This document shows, piece by piece, positions 8,875-17,946 of a stretch of 21,144 bases of DNA (its first letter is position 1; each line of letters starts with the position of its first letter). The DNA is from Scleroderma bovista (taxonomy: Eukaryota > Basidiomycota > Agaricomycetes > Boletales > Sclerodermataceae): positions 1 through 21,144 of the forward strand of contig JAYMGJ010000455.1 in assembly GCA_037178675.1 (NCBI GenBank), written 5' to 3'. Made by a program: the position numbers and the translations under genes. The notes beneath the pieces are model-generated. The model saw only the letters and a program-made list of their open reading frames with translations, did no database searches and was not told the DNA's origin.

Positions 8875-9473
8875 TGTCAAGTCCGGGCCTACTCTGGTAG
8901 GAGGTCCGGTCAAGTCCGGACGAAAGCAGATGAAGGAAGAGGGCAGAGGGCTGGACGAGGGATTAGTCTGGCCAGAGTTGGTGACCGCTTGGATTCAACG
9001 ACAAGGACGACGTGCGTTGATCCCTTGCATAGGTTCCGGTCCAGGTGATAGAGACAGAGACAGAGACAGAGACAGGCAAAGACTGGAGTAGTGACTAAGT
9101 TGATTTCAGACTGAGGTCTACAAGGCAAACTAGAGGTTACTTATACTAAGTAGAAACTAGGGTCAAGTACATACCGTGACAAGTAAACAACCTAATAGTG
9201 GACAAGGGATGACCGGAGTTAGGACTAGGTCAGGTCCGGTGAAAATGCTACAAGGTATGGGATATATCGAGTTCATGGAGAACTCACGTCAAGGCAGGGT
9301 AGATGGGCAAGTGTAGTAAGGGCTGGATGCAGACTAGACCAAGGGTCATAGTTAGCAGAAGCGTATCTGCGCGACCGTGACTGGAGTAACTGAGAATGAC
9401 CGGAGTTGAGCTGTAGGACTGCAATGTGACCGGAGTAACCGGATATGATCCAGAGTTGGACATGGTCGTAACA
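8875..9473 (-). repeat. 3' LTR of copy 2
   Basis: A 599-bp LTR with TG...CA ends, nearly identical to 19452-20056. It carries the same TATA box (9138-9145) and initiator (9103-9112), spaced 33 nt, and four GAGACA units against five in the 5' LTR. Several CCGG sites intact in the 5' LTR are CTGG or CCAG here. Confidence 0.95.
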
Positions 9474-9476
9474 GTA

Positions 9477-9486
9477 TCCCCCTTTT
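9477..9486 (-). promoter_or_regulatory. Polypurine tract of copy 2
   Basis: On the minus strand AAAAGGGGGA lies three bases upstream of the 3' LTR start (TAC, then TGTTAC). A purine run at this place primes plus-strand DNA synthesis in LTR elements. Confidence 0.85.
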
Positions 9487-9542
9487 AGGGGCTGAACCCA
9501 TGAGGCCCCAACGAGGCTGATGTGTGGTCACCTAAGACAATG

Positions 9543-9588
9543 CGGAGTCCGGAGTGAATGTCTGAGTACGAAATTTGGATCTATAAAG
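9543..9588 (+). promoter_or_regulatory. Promoter of the antisense Zn2Cys6 gene
   Basis: TATAAAG at 9582-9588 lies 56 bp upstream of the AUG at 9638. About 30 bp further upstream is a direct repeat, CGGAGTCCGGAGT, giving CGG-N4-CGG (9543-9545 and 9550-9552). CGG pairs are the classical half-sites of Zn2Cys6 regulators, the class of protein encoded just downstream. The promoter lies between the 3' LTR and the gene and fires inward, opposite to the LTR promoter. Confidence 0.6.
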
Positions 9589-9637
9589 ATCAGACCAGTT
9601 TTGCTTTTACCCCCAGTTTTCTGCCATTGATTTCAAC

Positions 9638-10704
9638 ATGCCTGGCACTGCTAAGTCCACCACCCCCACTGTCCCTTCCGCAGTCGAGCCCAAGGACTGG
9701 ACCAAGGCCCCAACACCGGAGTTGCAATCCGGTAGCAAAGACGAGGCGGAAGTCCTCGATGCCAAAGTGAAGGAGCGTCATCGACGTAAGCAAGTGAAGA
9801 GGGAGGAGAAGCAACGGAGGGAAGAGGCGGAGAGGCGAGCATGCGAAGAGGCAGAGGCAAGAGCTCGTGAGGAGGCGGAGCGCGCTAAGGCGGAGGCGGA
9901 GTGGAAAGCGAGGGAGGAGGCGGAGCGTCAAGCGCGTGAGCAAGTGGAGAAGGACAGGGCGGAGGTGCAGTGGAGGGCTGCAGAGGTTGCAGCGAGGCAG
10001 AGGGCGTTGGTGCAGGAAGTGTTGAAGAAAAGAGCAAGGGAAGAGCCGGAGGCGGGTCCAAGTGATGACCGGAGCGACAACGTCCGGTAAGTAATTTTTA
10101 TCCTTTCTTATGATTTTATTAACCTCCTGGCAGGTGCATTCGTTGTGCCAAGCACAAGGCCAAGTGCAAGCGGGACCCTGAGAAGCCCAAGCAACGTGCG
10201 TGCATGAAGTGCGCTGGACTCAAGGAGTGGTGTGAGTGGCCGGAGGTGGGAGGTCTGGGTCTGGTAGTGGACAAAGGGAAGGGCAAGGCGAAGGAGGTCA
10301 CAACGTCGCTGCAAGGAGGGGAGAAGTGGAAAAAGAAGAAGATGGTCGTGAAGGTCGTTGACGACAACAACATCGTTGAAGTACCAGGGCCATTGGGGAA
10401 ATGGTCCGGGTTTGACCCTGGGCCATTCCTGGACCGGTTGGACCAGTTGACCAGAGCAGTGGAGGAGATGACCAGTCAGATGCGCCGGGTCGCAGATGCC
10501 ACCCACTCTGTGGCCAAAGGAAACAAGCAGCTGACGGCCGGCCTTGAGACCTTCCTCGAGGAATGCCGTTTCTTCACGGCACCTTGGGATGAGGACGAGG
10601 AGTTGGAGGACAGCGAAGCGGAGGTCAACCCAGAGGAGGTTGAAAAGGAAGTCCGGGGGCTCCAAGAGGAGCAAGAGAACCCTGGCAGCAGTGTGCTGGA
10701 GTAA
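9638..10704 (+). CDS. Antisense retrotransposon gene: coiled coil plus Zn2Cys6 cluster protein (2 exons)
   Basis: Exon 1 is 9638-10086 and exon 2 is 10134-10704; the 47-bp intron (GTAAGT...GGCAG) splits an Arg codon and joins to 339 aa. Residues about 45-140 are a charged Arg/Glu/Ala-rich coiled coil. Residues 151-183 match the GAL4-type rule: C151-X2-C154-X6-C161-X11-C173-X2-C176-X6-C183. A second helical segment (about 215-260, with FLDRLDQLTRAVEEM) precedes an acidic tail (WDEDEELEDSEAEVNPEE). This domain set suggests a nuclear DNA-binding regulator with an acidic activation-like region, but I know no named family. It lies within copy 2 between the pol stop (10862) and the 3' LTR and is transcribed opposite to gag-pol, ending 157 bp from the pol stop. 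It is intact although gag and pol around it are broken. A nucleic-acid chaperone or silencing-suppressor role cannot be excluded. Confidence 0.82.
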
Positions 10705-10861
10705 GTGGTCCGGTCTGGACTTTGTAAATAGAAAGTGTAAATTAGTTTTACTTTTTGTTTTATAAAGAAAAGTTGACTGGAACTGAGAGTGAGTGATATT
10801 ACTTGAGACAGAGTGAAACAGATAGGGGAAACAGATAAAGGAAACGGAAGCGAGAGTAATG
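10705..10861. other. Intergenic space between convergent antisense gene and pol
   Basis: An AT-rich stretch separating two convergent stop codons. It contains TTTATAAAG near 10759 and two GAAACAGATA repeats (about 10815-10840). It must hold the 3' untranslated region of the antisense gene, but I see no canonical AATAAA there. Confidence 0.5.
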
Positions 10862-12182
10862 CTACATGGACGCGAGTGGTCCGGGTTTGTCCGGGTACTG
10901 GACGTGATAGTCTTCTAACAGTTCCGTTGCGTTGCCTAGTTCAGTGGCGAGAAGCCATGATGTTTCTTCGTCAGTCCCTTCGTAACCAGACCAACGTACC
11001 AAGTAAAGCAACTTGCACGTTTTGCGTTGATGGTCAACCTTGGAGTTGAGGATCTCAGAGATCTCGAACTCCAGTTCACCATCCACTTCGACCGGTGGCA
11101 GAGGAGGCTGTATCCAGTCCGGTATGGTGTTGGGTATGGCTGGTTCGAGTTGGGAGACATGGAAGACAGGGTGAACTGCATGCTGAAAAGATAACAATGT
11201 GTTTGGGTGGCTGCTCCCTCAGATGAGGTGCATTCGACCCAGGGACTTCTGGAGGTCTGGCAAGGCTCCCAAGGACTAAGGAGACTAAGAAACTAGAGAG
11301 TGGAAGGGTGGTTCAGTCACTCCAAGACTGAGCTCAAAGATATACACTGAAGAGAAGGATATTGCTTAGTAAGCTAAGTACAAGCCTACATAGCTAAGGT
11401 AAGAGTCCAGTATCAGTACTACCAATCTACACACCCAGAGACAGGACTGTCTCTACAACGCATGGAATCTGGAAGACGGAGCGTAAAAGAGAGGGAGCCT
11501 ACTTGCGCGATGATAGTGTGGGGCCCCAGGTTCTTCTCTGATAGCTTTTTGGATGGTCGAGTCGACCGGAAGTACTTGGCTTTCACGTATACTTGATCGC
11601 CAACCTTGAAGTCCAGCGCCGGAGTATGTTTGGCATCAGCCGGACCTTGGTAGCGAAGTTGCATGTTGGCCATCTCTTCACGAAGGTATTGGTGTAGCAA
11701 CTCAAGGTCAACTGCGTAGTCGCGAGCCTGGGCGGAGGTCATATCGCGTTCTGGGTAAACGGAGATGTTAGGGTGATAGCCCTTATTAGCAAAGAAGGGT
11801 GAAACTCTGGTGGTAGCACTAGGTGTGTTGTTGTACGCGAACTCCACCAATGGGAGTAGGTCCACCCAGTTGTCCTGCTGGTAGTTGCAGTAGATCCGGA
11901 GGTACTGTTCGAGTGTCTGGTTAGAGCGTTCGGTTTGGCCATCGCCCTCTGGGTGGTAACCGGAGGTGAAGTGGAGGTGCATGTTGAGAGCCTTTCCGAG
12001 TGACTGGAAGAAGTGTGAGACGAACTCGGTACCACGATCTGAGGTAATGTGGGCGGGGACACCGTGCTTGGAGAACACATGGAGGAGGAATAGCTTTGCA
12101 AGCTCCGGGCTAGTGATGGTGTCGTGAGTAGGGATGAAGATGGCTTGTTTAGAAAGCCGGTCTACCATGACCAGGATGGCGG
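10862..12182 (-). pseudogene. pol: pol copy 2, distal part: integrase core and chromodomain (interrupted)
   Basis: The 3' part of copy 2 pol, left of the Harbinger insertion. It starts with VDRLSKQAIFIPTHDT and includes the integrase signatures SDRGTEFVSHFFQSLGKAL and GYHPEGDGQTERSNQ. The frame is broken after LRLPDSMR by the 277-bp insert (11183-11459). Beyond it VHPVFHVSQLEPAIPN and the chromodomain follow (ELEFEISEIL, YLVRWSGYEGTDEETSW), ending at TAG (10862). Chromodomains at this place guide integration toward marked heterochromatin in chromoviruses. The catalytic Asp and Glu visible here are intact, but the first Asp lies on the other side of the Harbinger element, so no functional integrase can be made. 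Confidence 0.92.
11183..11459. mobile_element. 277-bp insertion of unknown type in pol, flanked by GCATG repeats
   Basis: Copy 1 has the uninterrupted coding sequence SMRTVHPV here; copy 2 carries 277 extra bases flanked by GCATG (11178-11182 and 11460-11464). No terminal inverted repeat and no long coding frame is seen. A short perfect palindrome, AGAGACAGGACTGTCTCT, lies at 11437-11454 near the right end. On the pol strand the insert begins GTTGTAG and ends in a pyrimidine-rich TTATCTTTTCAG, so it has intron-like ends. It could be a solo LTR, a SINE or MITE, or an intron-like insertion. Confidence 0.75.
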
Positions 12183-12185
12183 TAA
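12183..12185. repeat. Target-site duplication TAA of the Harbinger element (left)
   Basis: TAA precedes the left terminal repeat and recurs at 15268-15270. Copy 1 has the joined sequence GGCGGTAAAGCC with a single TAA, so this is a true 3-bp duplication of the TWA type typical of PIF/Harbinger. Confidence 0.95.
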
Positions 12186-12290
12186 GAGCTTGTTCGATAG
12201 CGCTCCAATTGCTACCTGGCTTTGATTGTGACTGTTTGAGACACCGGCTTCACTTCAAGTCATTCAATCGGAGACTGAATAGAGTCCTTG
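12186..12290 (+). repeat. Left terminal inverted repeat of the Harbinger element
   Basis: It starts GAGCTTGTTCGATAGCGCTC and is the reverse complement of 15163-15267 at 102 of 105 positions. The transposase AUG lies only 11 bp inside it, so the promoter must lie largely within the repeat. A CCAAT sequence is present about 20 bp from the outer end. Confidence 0.95.
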
Positions 12291-12301
12291 GAGTAGGTGA
12301 T

Positions 12302-13704
12302 ATGGATCTCGAGCCAATGAACCCCTTGCATACTGACATCCGCAGAAAAGTGCTGATCAGCACCGTCAAACTCATTCAGATCCTTTTAATGTCCATTCTC
12401 AACATCATTTCTGGCCTCCCAAACCCACCGATTCCCTATCATACGTCGTCTCTTTCTGGCTATCAATGGGTCTTAGAACTCCTCTCTGGACATCCCAAAC
12501 GAATCCACTGTGAGCTTGGGGTCACCAAAGAAATCTTTTTAAAGCTGGTTGCTGAACTGTGTGCGATGCAATTCACTGATGCGAGGTCCGTGACCTTGGA
12601 AGAGCAACTTAGCATATTCCTCTATTCATGTGTTACGGGCCTCACTGCACGGCATGTTGGAGAACACTTTCAGCACTCAAATTCTACCATTTGTTGGTAA
12701 GTCTTTTATAAGATGTCTTTAAGGCCATATAATCTAACCATTCTGAGTAGTTATTTCAAGAAGATGGTCAGTATCTTTTCAAGCGCACCCTTTTATCCGA
12801 AACATGTCCAATTCCCAACTGGCGAATCTATCCCAGACAAGATTCAACAAAACCCCAAGTTTTGGCCGTACTTCTGCAATGCCATCGGGGCAATAGATGG
12901 TAGCCACATCCCCATCGCCCCCCCAGCCCATGTGCGTGGGCACTACCGCAATCGGAAAGGTTTCCTTTCCCAGAATGCACTCTTTGTGTGCGACTTCGAC
13001 CTCAAGTTTACCTATTCCCTCACAGGCTGGGAGGGTTCTGCTGCAGATGCCCGTGTCTATGACGATGCGATATCAAGCGATCTACGGATTCCACCTGGAA
13101 AGTACCTGCTAGCAGACGCAGGCTACCCACTCCGCATGCAGCTTCTAGTCCCATACCGGGGTGTTCGATATCACCTAGCAGAATGGGGTCGGGCGAATGT
13201 ACGGTATGTGTATTTTCATATAACATTGATCTATGTGATCTAACCCTTTCCAGGCCACGCAGTCGTGAAGAACTCTTTAACCTCCGCCATGCCTCAGCCC
13301 AAAATGTTATTGAACGTATTTTTGGTGTCCTGAAACGCCGTTATCGCGTCCTTCAATTACCCCTGGAGTATAGCCTTGAAATTCAGTCTCGCCTACCTGC
13401 CAGCCTCGCTGCTGTCCATAATTTTATCCTTATCCACACCCCCGTTGATGGTTTGGATGCACCTGACAATACCAATGAAGTTGAGGTTGGTGGTGACGAA
13501 CACTTGTATCAAGGGGGAGATCCATTTGCAGCAGGTGATGGTGAGGAAAATCATGCAAATGTAGGTGTTGAGGCAGGTGTAATGTGTGATGACATGGCAC
13601 AGCGGATGTGGGATGACTACCAGGCAATACTATTGGGTCGAGAGGATCTGGGTGACTCGGACAGTTCAGATATTTTGGACGGCATTGATGCCCTTCATTT
13701 GTAG
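12302..13704 (+). CDS. PIF/Harbinger DDE transposase (HARBI1-like nuclease), 3 exons
   Basis: Exons 12302-12696, 12751-13203 and 13254-13704 join to 432 aa. The introns are 54 and 50 bp, both with GTAAGT/GTATGT donors and a CTAAC branch site close to the AG. The N-terminal third is a helical/HTH-like region (TLEEQLSIFLYSCVTGLTAR, then VGEHFQHSNSTIC). The DDE_Tnp_4 core follows: D181 in GAIDGSHI, conserved WEGSAADARV, D254 in LLADAGYP, the strongly conserved VPYRGVRYHLAEWGRAN, and E303 in NVIERIFGVLKRRYRVL. An acidic C-terminal tail ends at TAG. It cuts and reinserts the element in the nucleus, normally with the Myb partner for DNA recognition or nuclear import. No stop or frameshift is seen, and length and motifs are normal for fungal members. 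Start chosen: the first AUG inside the repeat that leads into the conserved region. Confidence 0.93.
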
Positions 13705-13795
13705 TACTCTTTCCATAGGCCAGAATGCATTCATTTGTTGCTACTTACAAGTACAGGCAAACAAGTTTACAACAAAGTACGTAGTGGTGTCAACA

Positions 13796-15145
13796 TCAAC
13801 CAACAATTTCTGCATACAGATCTGCTGCATATTCGCAACGGATGGCATTGTCATCTGGGAGGGAAAGACATTGAGCGGCGTATGCAGGGTTGCGAGGAAA
13901 TTGCTTTCTCAAAAAGCATCGATGGTCAGCTGGCATTGTCGGGTGTAGATAGAGCAATGTTGTCGCCTCTTGGACACACTTGAGGGGGTCCACAAATTTG
14001 GTGGTGATGGAGTCATCAAAGTGACGGATGGTTGAGTCAAAGGCATGGATAGCAACGCTCAAGTTTTCATGCTTCTTTCCACCCGGTGCAGTCTGATTGC
14101 CTGTACGGCTATGCTTGCTGGTGGTAGTACGCATCGAGGATGTTGATACAGTAGAGATTGGTGCCTGTGAGAAAAGCAGCGAATTGTCGGCATCATCCTG
14201 AGACATGGTCTTGAGAGTGCATTTGTTGGAGGTTGATTGGGGCTGCACAGTCGTAGGTGGATGATTCACTGAAGTCGAAGTTAAGGCAAAATTGATGGCC
14301 GTTGCAGTGGAAGCAACGGCATCATTGATGAGAGATGGGTCAATATTAAAGTTGACGATGGACACTGACGTCAATGTTAATCCTGGTACAGAAAAGAGAT
14401 GGTCTGACTCACCATCATCAAGCTCGGAGACATCTTGATCACCAGCAACACTGGGTGTGCTCACAGAGATGTCAATGCTACCTGGGTGGTATGCATTGGC
14501 ACCGGTGGCGCCCCCACCAGGGATGATCTTCTCCATTTTGTCCAGATATTTCCAGCCACAGTTCCGGAAGTCCTTCATGGCGATGTTTAGCTGGAGCAGG
14601 ATCAGTGAATAGTCTATCAACCAATGTTAAAGACATACCTTGTTAGCAACATGAGCATCAAACACTGCAGTGGATGCATCGCCATGGATGTCTGCGCCTC
14701 TTATATTGTCCCAATGTACCCCCGATTTCCTATGCCAGACACAGATTGCTGAATACTTCTGTTTAAGCTGTCGGTCACCGATCAGTATAATGGAGAATTT
14801 GGCAGTGGAGTGTGCGCTTACCAGTGACCATCTATTCCTAACACTTTTCAGATCCTTTGCCCTGCCACTAATGTAGTAGGGCCTGAGGTGCACTACTGCA
14901 GCACTCAACATAGCTTCCTTGAAATTGCCACCATCACCACCCTCTGAACGATGGTCATAAAGAAAGTCAACAAGCTGGTCAACTTCAATGGTCTCCCACT
15001 TGACACGTGGTTGAGTTGACTGGGTCTCCTGTGCCATGACTGTAGATGCAGTGTGGAGTGTATCAAGAAGGCACAAGAGATGGCGATGGATGTGCTGACG
15101 ATAGGCATCAGCCTGGTGAAGATAGTGATCGATGGGGAGAGTCAT
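13796..15145 (-). CDS. Harbinger-associated Myb/SANT-like protein, 3 exons
   Basis: The accessory protein of the element. Exons 15145-14822, 14767-14639 and 14590-13796 join to 415 aa. The introns are 54 bp (GTAAGC...GACAG, branch CTGAT) and 48 bp (GTATGT...CTCCAG, branch CTGAT). The first intron is a multiple of three with no stop, so it is easily mistaken for coding sequence; removal restores RNRWSL-LKQKYSAI, the expected Myb/SANT spacing. The domain spans about residues 48-135 (VKWETIEVDQLVDFLYDHRS, DGGNF, GVHWDN) and is followed by a conserved block, FRNCGWKYLDKMEKIIPGG. The rest is Ser/Thr-rich with a basic patch near TTTSKHSRTGNQ. In this superfamily the Myb-like partner binds the element ends and helps bring transposase to the nucleus. 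An alternative start at 15037 (MAQETQ) would give 379 aa; 15145 is favoured because it sits just inside the terminal repeat, as the transposase start does. Confidence 0.85.
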
Positions 15146-15162
15146 ATGTGAATCGATTGAAG

Positions 15163-15267
15163 CAAGGACTCTATTCAGTCTCCGATTGAATGACTTGAAG
15201 CGAAGCCAGTGTCTCAAACAGTCACAATCAAAGCCAGGTAGCAATTGGAGCGCTATCAAACAAGCTC
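15163..15267 (-). repeat. Right terminal inverted repeat of the Harbinger element
   Basis: Read on the minus strand it begins GAGCTTGTTTGATAGCGCTC and pairs with 12186-12290, differing at three CpG-related positions. The TAA duplication follows at 15268-15270. The Myb gene start lies 17 bp inside it. Confidence 0.95.
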
Positions 15268-15270
15268 TAA

Positions 15271-17940
15271 AGCCAGTAGATGACGGGAGTTGCTCAATGA
15301 AATCCATCGAGATGGAATTCCATGGTTTCTCTGGTACAGGGAGCTGTTTCAGCAACCTGTAGGGTCTATGGCACGGTGTCTTGGCTTGTGCGCAGGCGGT
15401 ACATGACCAGACGTAATCCTTGACGAAGGTCCAGAGACCAGGCCAAGTATACTCACGCCGGATTAGCTCTAGAGTCCAGTTTTGCCCAAAGTGACCAGCG
15501 AGTGGGTGATCGTGTCGATACTGGAGTACCTGGAGATGGAGGTCATCCAAGTCCGGTACGTATATGCGACCGTCTCGTCAAAGGAATCCAGCCTCGTCTG
15601 TGGACCAGCGAGAGTCCAGTGGATCTGCGAGGTGGACCTGGGCAATGGGATCAGAGGGTAGTGCGGAGAGGATGTCGCTATGGAGTGTTTCCATGTCCAT
15701 GATTGCAACTGCATGGAGGACCGGAAACTCTAGATAAGTAGCGTGAAGAGAGTTAGAGAGCTGTTCTTGAGTGAACACCGGCCTAAGATTTTGGGGGTTA
15801 ACCTGGGCGTAGCCACTATCCCCCTCTTTGGGGTAGACATCCCATCGTCTAGTGAGAGCGTCAGGCTGGCACCAAGCTTACCAGGGCAGAAGCGAATGAC
15901 AAGATTAAATTGGGATAAAAATTTGGACCACCAGGCTTGCCGGCGGGACAGTACTTTTGAGGTGGAGAAGTACTCAAGGTTTTTGTGGTCCGTGACGATG
16001 TCTATGGGAGAGGTGGAGCCTTCAAGATAATGATGCCAGTTCTGGAAGGCCTCGAAGATGGCGAGGAGTTCCTTATCATGGGTGTCATAGTTTAACTCTG
16101 GAGCAGTCAAGGTCCGGGAGTAGTATGCGACCGGATGAATCTCTCCATTGGTGCAAGTAATAGACAAGATGCCAGTGACAGCATAGTCGGAGGTGTCAGT
16201 TTCCACGATGATAGGGGTATCCAGAATGAAATGGGTGAGGATGGGCACAGTGGTGAAGGCATGCTTGAGAGCGTTGAAGGAACGTCGACAGTCCTCAGAG
16301 AAGTTCCAAGGAGCGTCTTTCCGGGTGAGCCGGGTAAGAGGGACCACGATGTCCGAGTAGTTGAATATAAACCGGCAGTAGAAGTTGGCGAAGCCCAAGA
16401 AGGACTGGATGTCCTTAACCTTTCGAGGTTCAGGCCAGTCGGAGATGGTCTGGATTTTGTCCGGAGACATAGTCAAACCATCTGGAGAGAGGCGATAGCC
16501 AAGGTACTCTACCAAGTCCGAGTGGAACTCACACTTCTCCAGTTTGGTGAAGAGGCCATGTAACCAGAGTTGGTGGAGCACTTCCCGGACGTGCTGCTGG
16601 TGGGACTCCATATCCTCGGAGTAGATGAGGATGTCGTCAAGGTACATGATGATGCAGACATCCAGCATGTCAGCAAAGATGGTGTTGACAAAGCGCTGGA
16701 AGGCTGCTGGGGCATTAGTGAGGCCAAAGGGCATGACTAACCACTCGTAAGACCCATAGCGCGTACGGAAGGCGGTCTTCCACTCGTCGCCCGGAGAAAT
16801 TCGGACTAGATGGTACATGTGCCGGAGATTGATCTTTGAATAGATTTTAGCACAGCTGGGTGAGTCCAAAAGATCAGAGATTAGGGGGAGTGGATAGCGA
16901 TCCTTCTTAGTGATTTTGTTTAGACCTCGGAAGTCAACACAGAGGCGGAGTGAGCCATCCTTCTTTTTTATGAAGAGGACCGGAGCAGCGTGGGAGGAAG
17001 CGGTAGGATGGATGAAACCTGTATTTAGATTCTCATTGATGAAAGTCCGGAGAGCAGAGAGCTCAACTGGAGACAGTGAGTAGAGGGTTCCCAAAGGTGG
17101 AGAGGTACCTTCTTCAAGGTTGATCTTCAGATTGTACTCGCGATGTGGGGGAAGTTCAGAGGCCTTTGCCTTACTGAACACGTCTGCATAATCACGATAC
17201 TCTGGAGGGACAATGTCCAAGTCCGGCAGGGTAGAGGCAGAGGAAGAACGAGCCTTCACTGAGTCAGAGGGACACAGCTGGAGTTGGTATTTGGTGGATC
17301 CCTCTAACTTGCACACATGCACGAATGCGGCTGCATTAATCAGAGAGATGTGTGGAGGGGTGCAAACCGGAGTGTCGACAGATGGCGCAAGGCTGGGGTT
17401 AGATTGGCTGGAGGGGCCAGAGACAGGGTTACCGGACAGAACTGGAGAGGGAGTCGACGGGGGTGCTGGCAAACTTCCTGCAAGAGTTCGGAATGTTAAA
17501 CTGCTCAATACCCAATCAATCAACGGATTGTAGTGGGTGAGCCAGTTATGTCCGAGAACAATTTTGCATTCAGAATCCAGTGGAGTTAGGTAAAAGGTCA
17601 TGGGGGTGACATCACCGGATGCAGGGAACTTCACTGATAGGTCGACGGCTTGAGTAATTACAAAATTCGAGGTACCGTCAAAAAGCCGGAGTACAATTGG
17701 GGAAACGGAGTAAGTGAGGAGAGAGTGTCTGAGAGCATATTTGGTATCTACAAAACAGTGTGTGGAACCGGAGTCCACAAGCGCACAGAGTTCTGGTAAA
17801 TCGTAAGATAAAAGGAAAACATGGGGCATAAGAGAGTTAGGATCGTAAAGAGTGGACGCATTGAGGCAAGCCTCCTTGGGTGCACTTCTGGAGTCAACAC
17901 AGCTCGCCGGTTGTGCGGAGGGCCGGGAGCTGCTTACTCT
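15271..17940 (-). pseudogene. pol: pol copy 2, proximal part: protease, RT, RNase H, integrase N-terminus (broken)
   Basis: A 699-codon frame (17829-15730) covers protease (VDSG at residue 18), RT and RNase H. In RT the first catalytic Asp is replaced: KINLRHMYH has N334 where copy 1 has KIDLRHAYH. YLDD (D398/D399) is kept, and RNase H keeps ETDTSD. A single-base deletion near 15868 (one T fewer than copy 1) shifts the frame after PGKLGA, so the last 36 or so codons are nonsense. The true frame resumes as FTQEQLSNSL, meets TGA at 15578 where copy 1 has an Arg codon, and continues with the integrase HHCC finger (HPLAGH, CTAC) and MDFIEQLPSSTGF, where the Harbinger element cuts it. Pol here is read from the -1 frame after gag. 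Confidence 0.92.
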
Positions 17941-17946
17941 TTTTTT
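17899..17946 (-). promoter_or_regulatory. Programmed -1 frameshift site, copy 2
   Basis: This is the same module as in copy 1: A-AAA-AAA (17940-17946), spacer GAGTAA, then a stem-loop. The lowest pair is now G-U instead of G-C; all other stem bases are unchanged although the coding sequence around has diverged. Conservation of slippery run, spacer and stem in two separated copies supports function. Confidence 0.85.

Larger units (their letters stand above)
12186..15267 (+). mobile_element. PIF/Harbinger DNA transposon, complete, inside pol of copy 2
   Basis: A 3082-bp element with 105-bp terminal inverted repeats (three mismatches, all CpG transitions), TAA target duplication, a transposase gene on the plus strand (12302-13704) and a Myb/SANT gene on the minus strand (13796-15145). 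The two genes converge with 91 bp between stops. Both frames appear intact after intron removal, so the element may be autonomous. It splits the integrase coding region of copy 2 between IEQLPSSTGF and VDRLSKQ and is therefore younger than that insertion. Confidence 0.96.

Noticed and set aside
9051..9074. (GAGACA)n tract as a CRISPR or satellite array
   Set aside because: It is a short microsatellite inside the LTR, present in all three LTRs with slightly different unit numbers.
8910..9128. Minus-strand frame of 72 aa within the LTR (and its twin at 19487-19711)
   Set aside because: It lies in R/U5 and includes a translated GAGACA microsatellite (repeated Cys-Leu). It is not a gene.
8875..9473. 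Solo LTR interpretation of the left LTR
   Set aside because: Its flanking five bases do not match each other, but its left flank matches the right flank of the LTR at 19452-20056. A polypurine tract adjoins it, so it is the 3' LTR of a full element.
9590..9943. Minus-strand frame of 117 aa, Leu/Arg-rich
   Set aside because: It is the antisense shadow of the coiled-coil exon of the Zn2Cys6 gene.
10108..10674. Minus-strand frame of 188 aa
   Set aside because: It is the shadow of exon 2 of the Zn2Cys6 gene. The plus strand has the cysteine pattern, splice sites and promoter.
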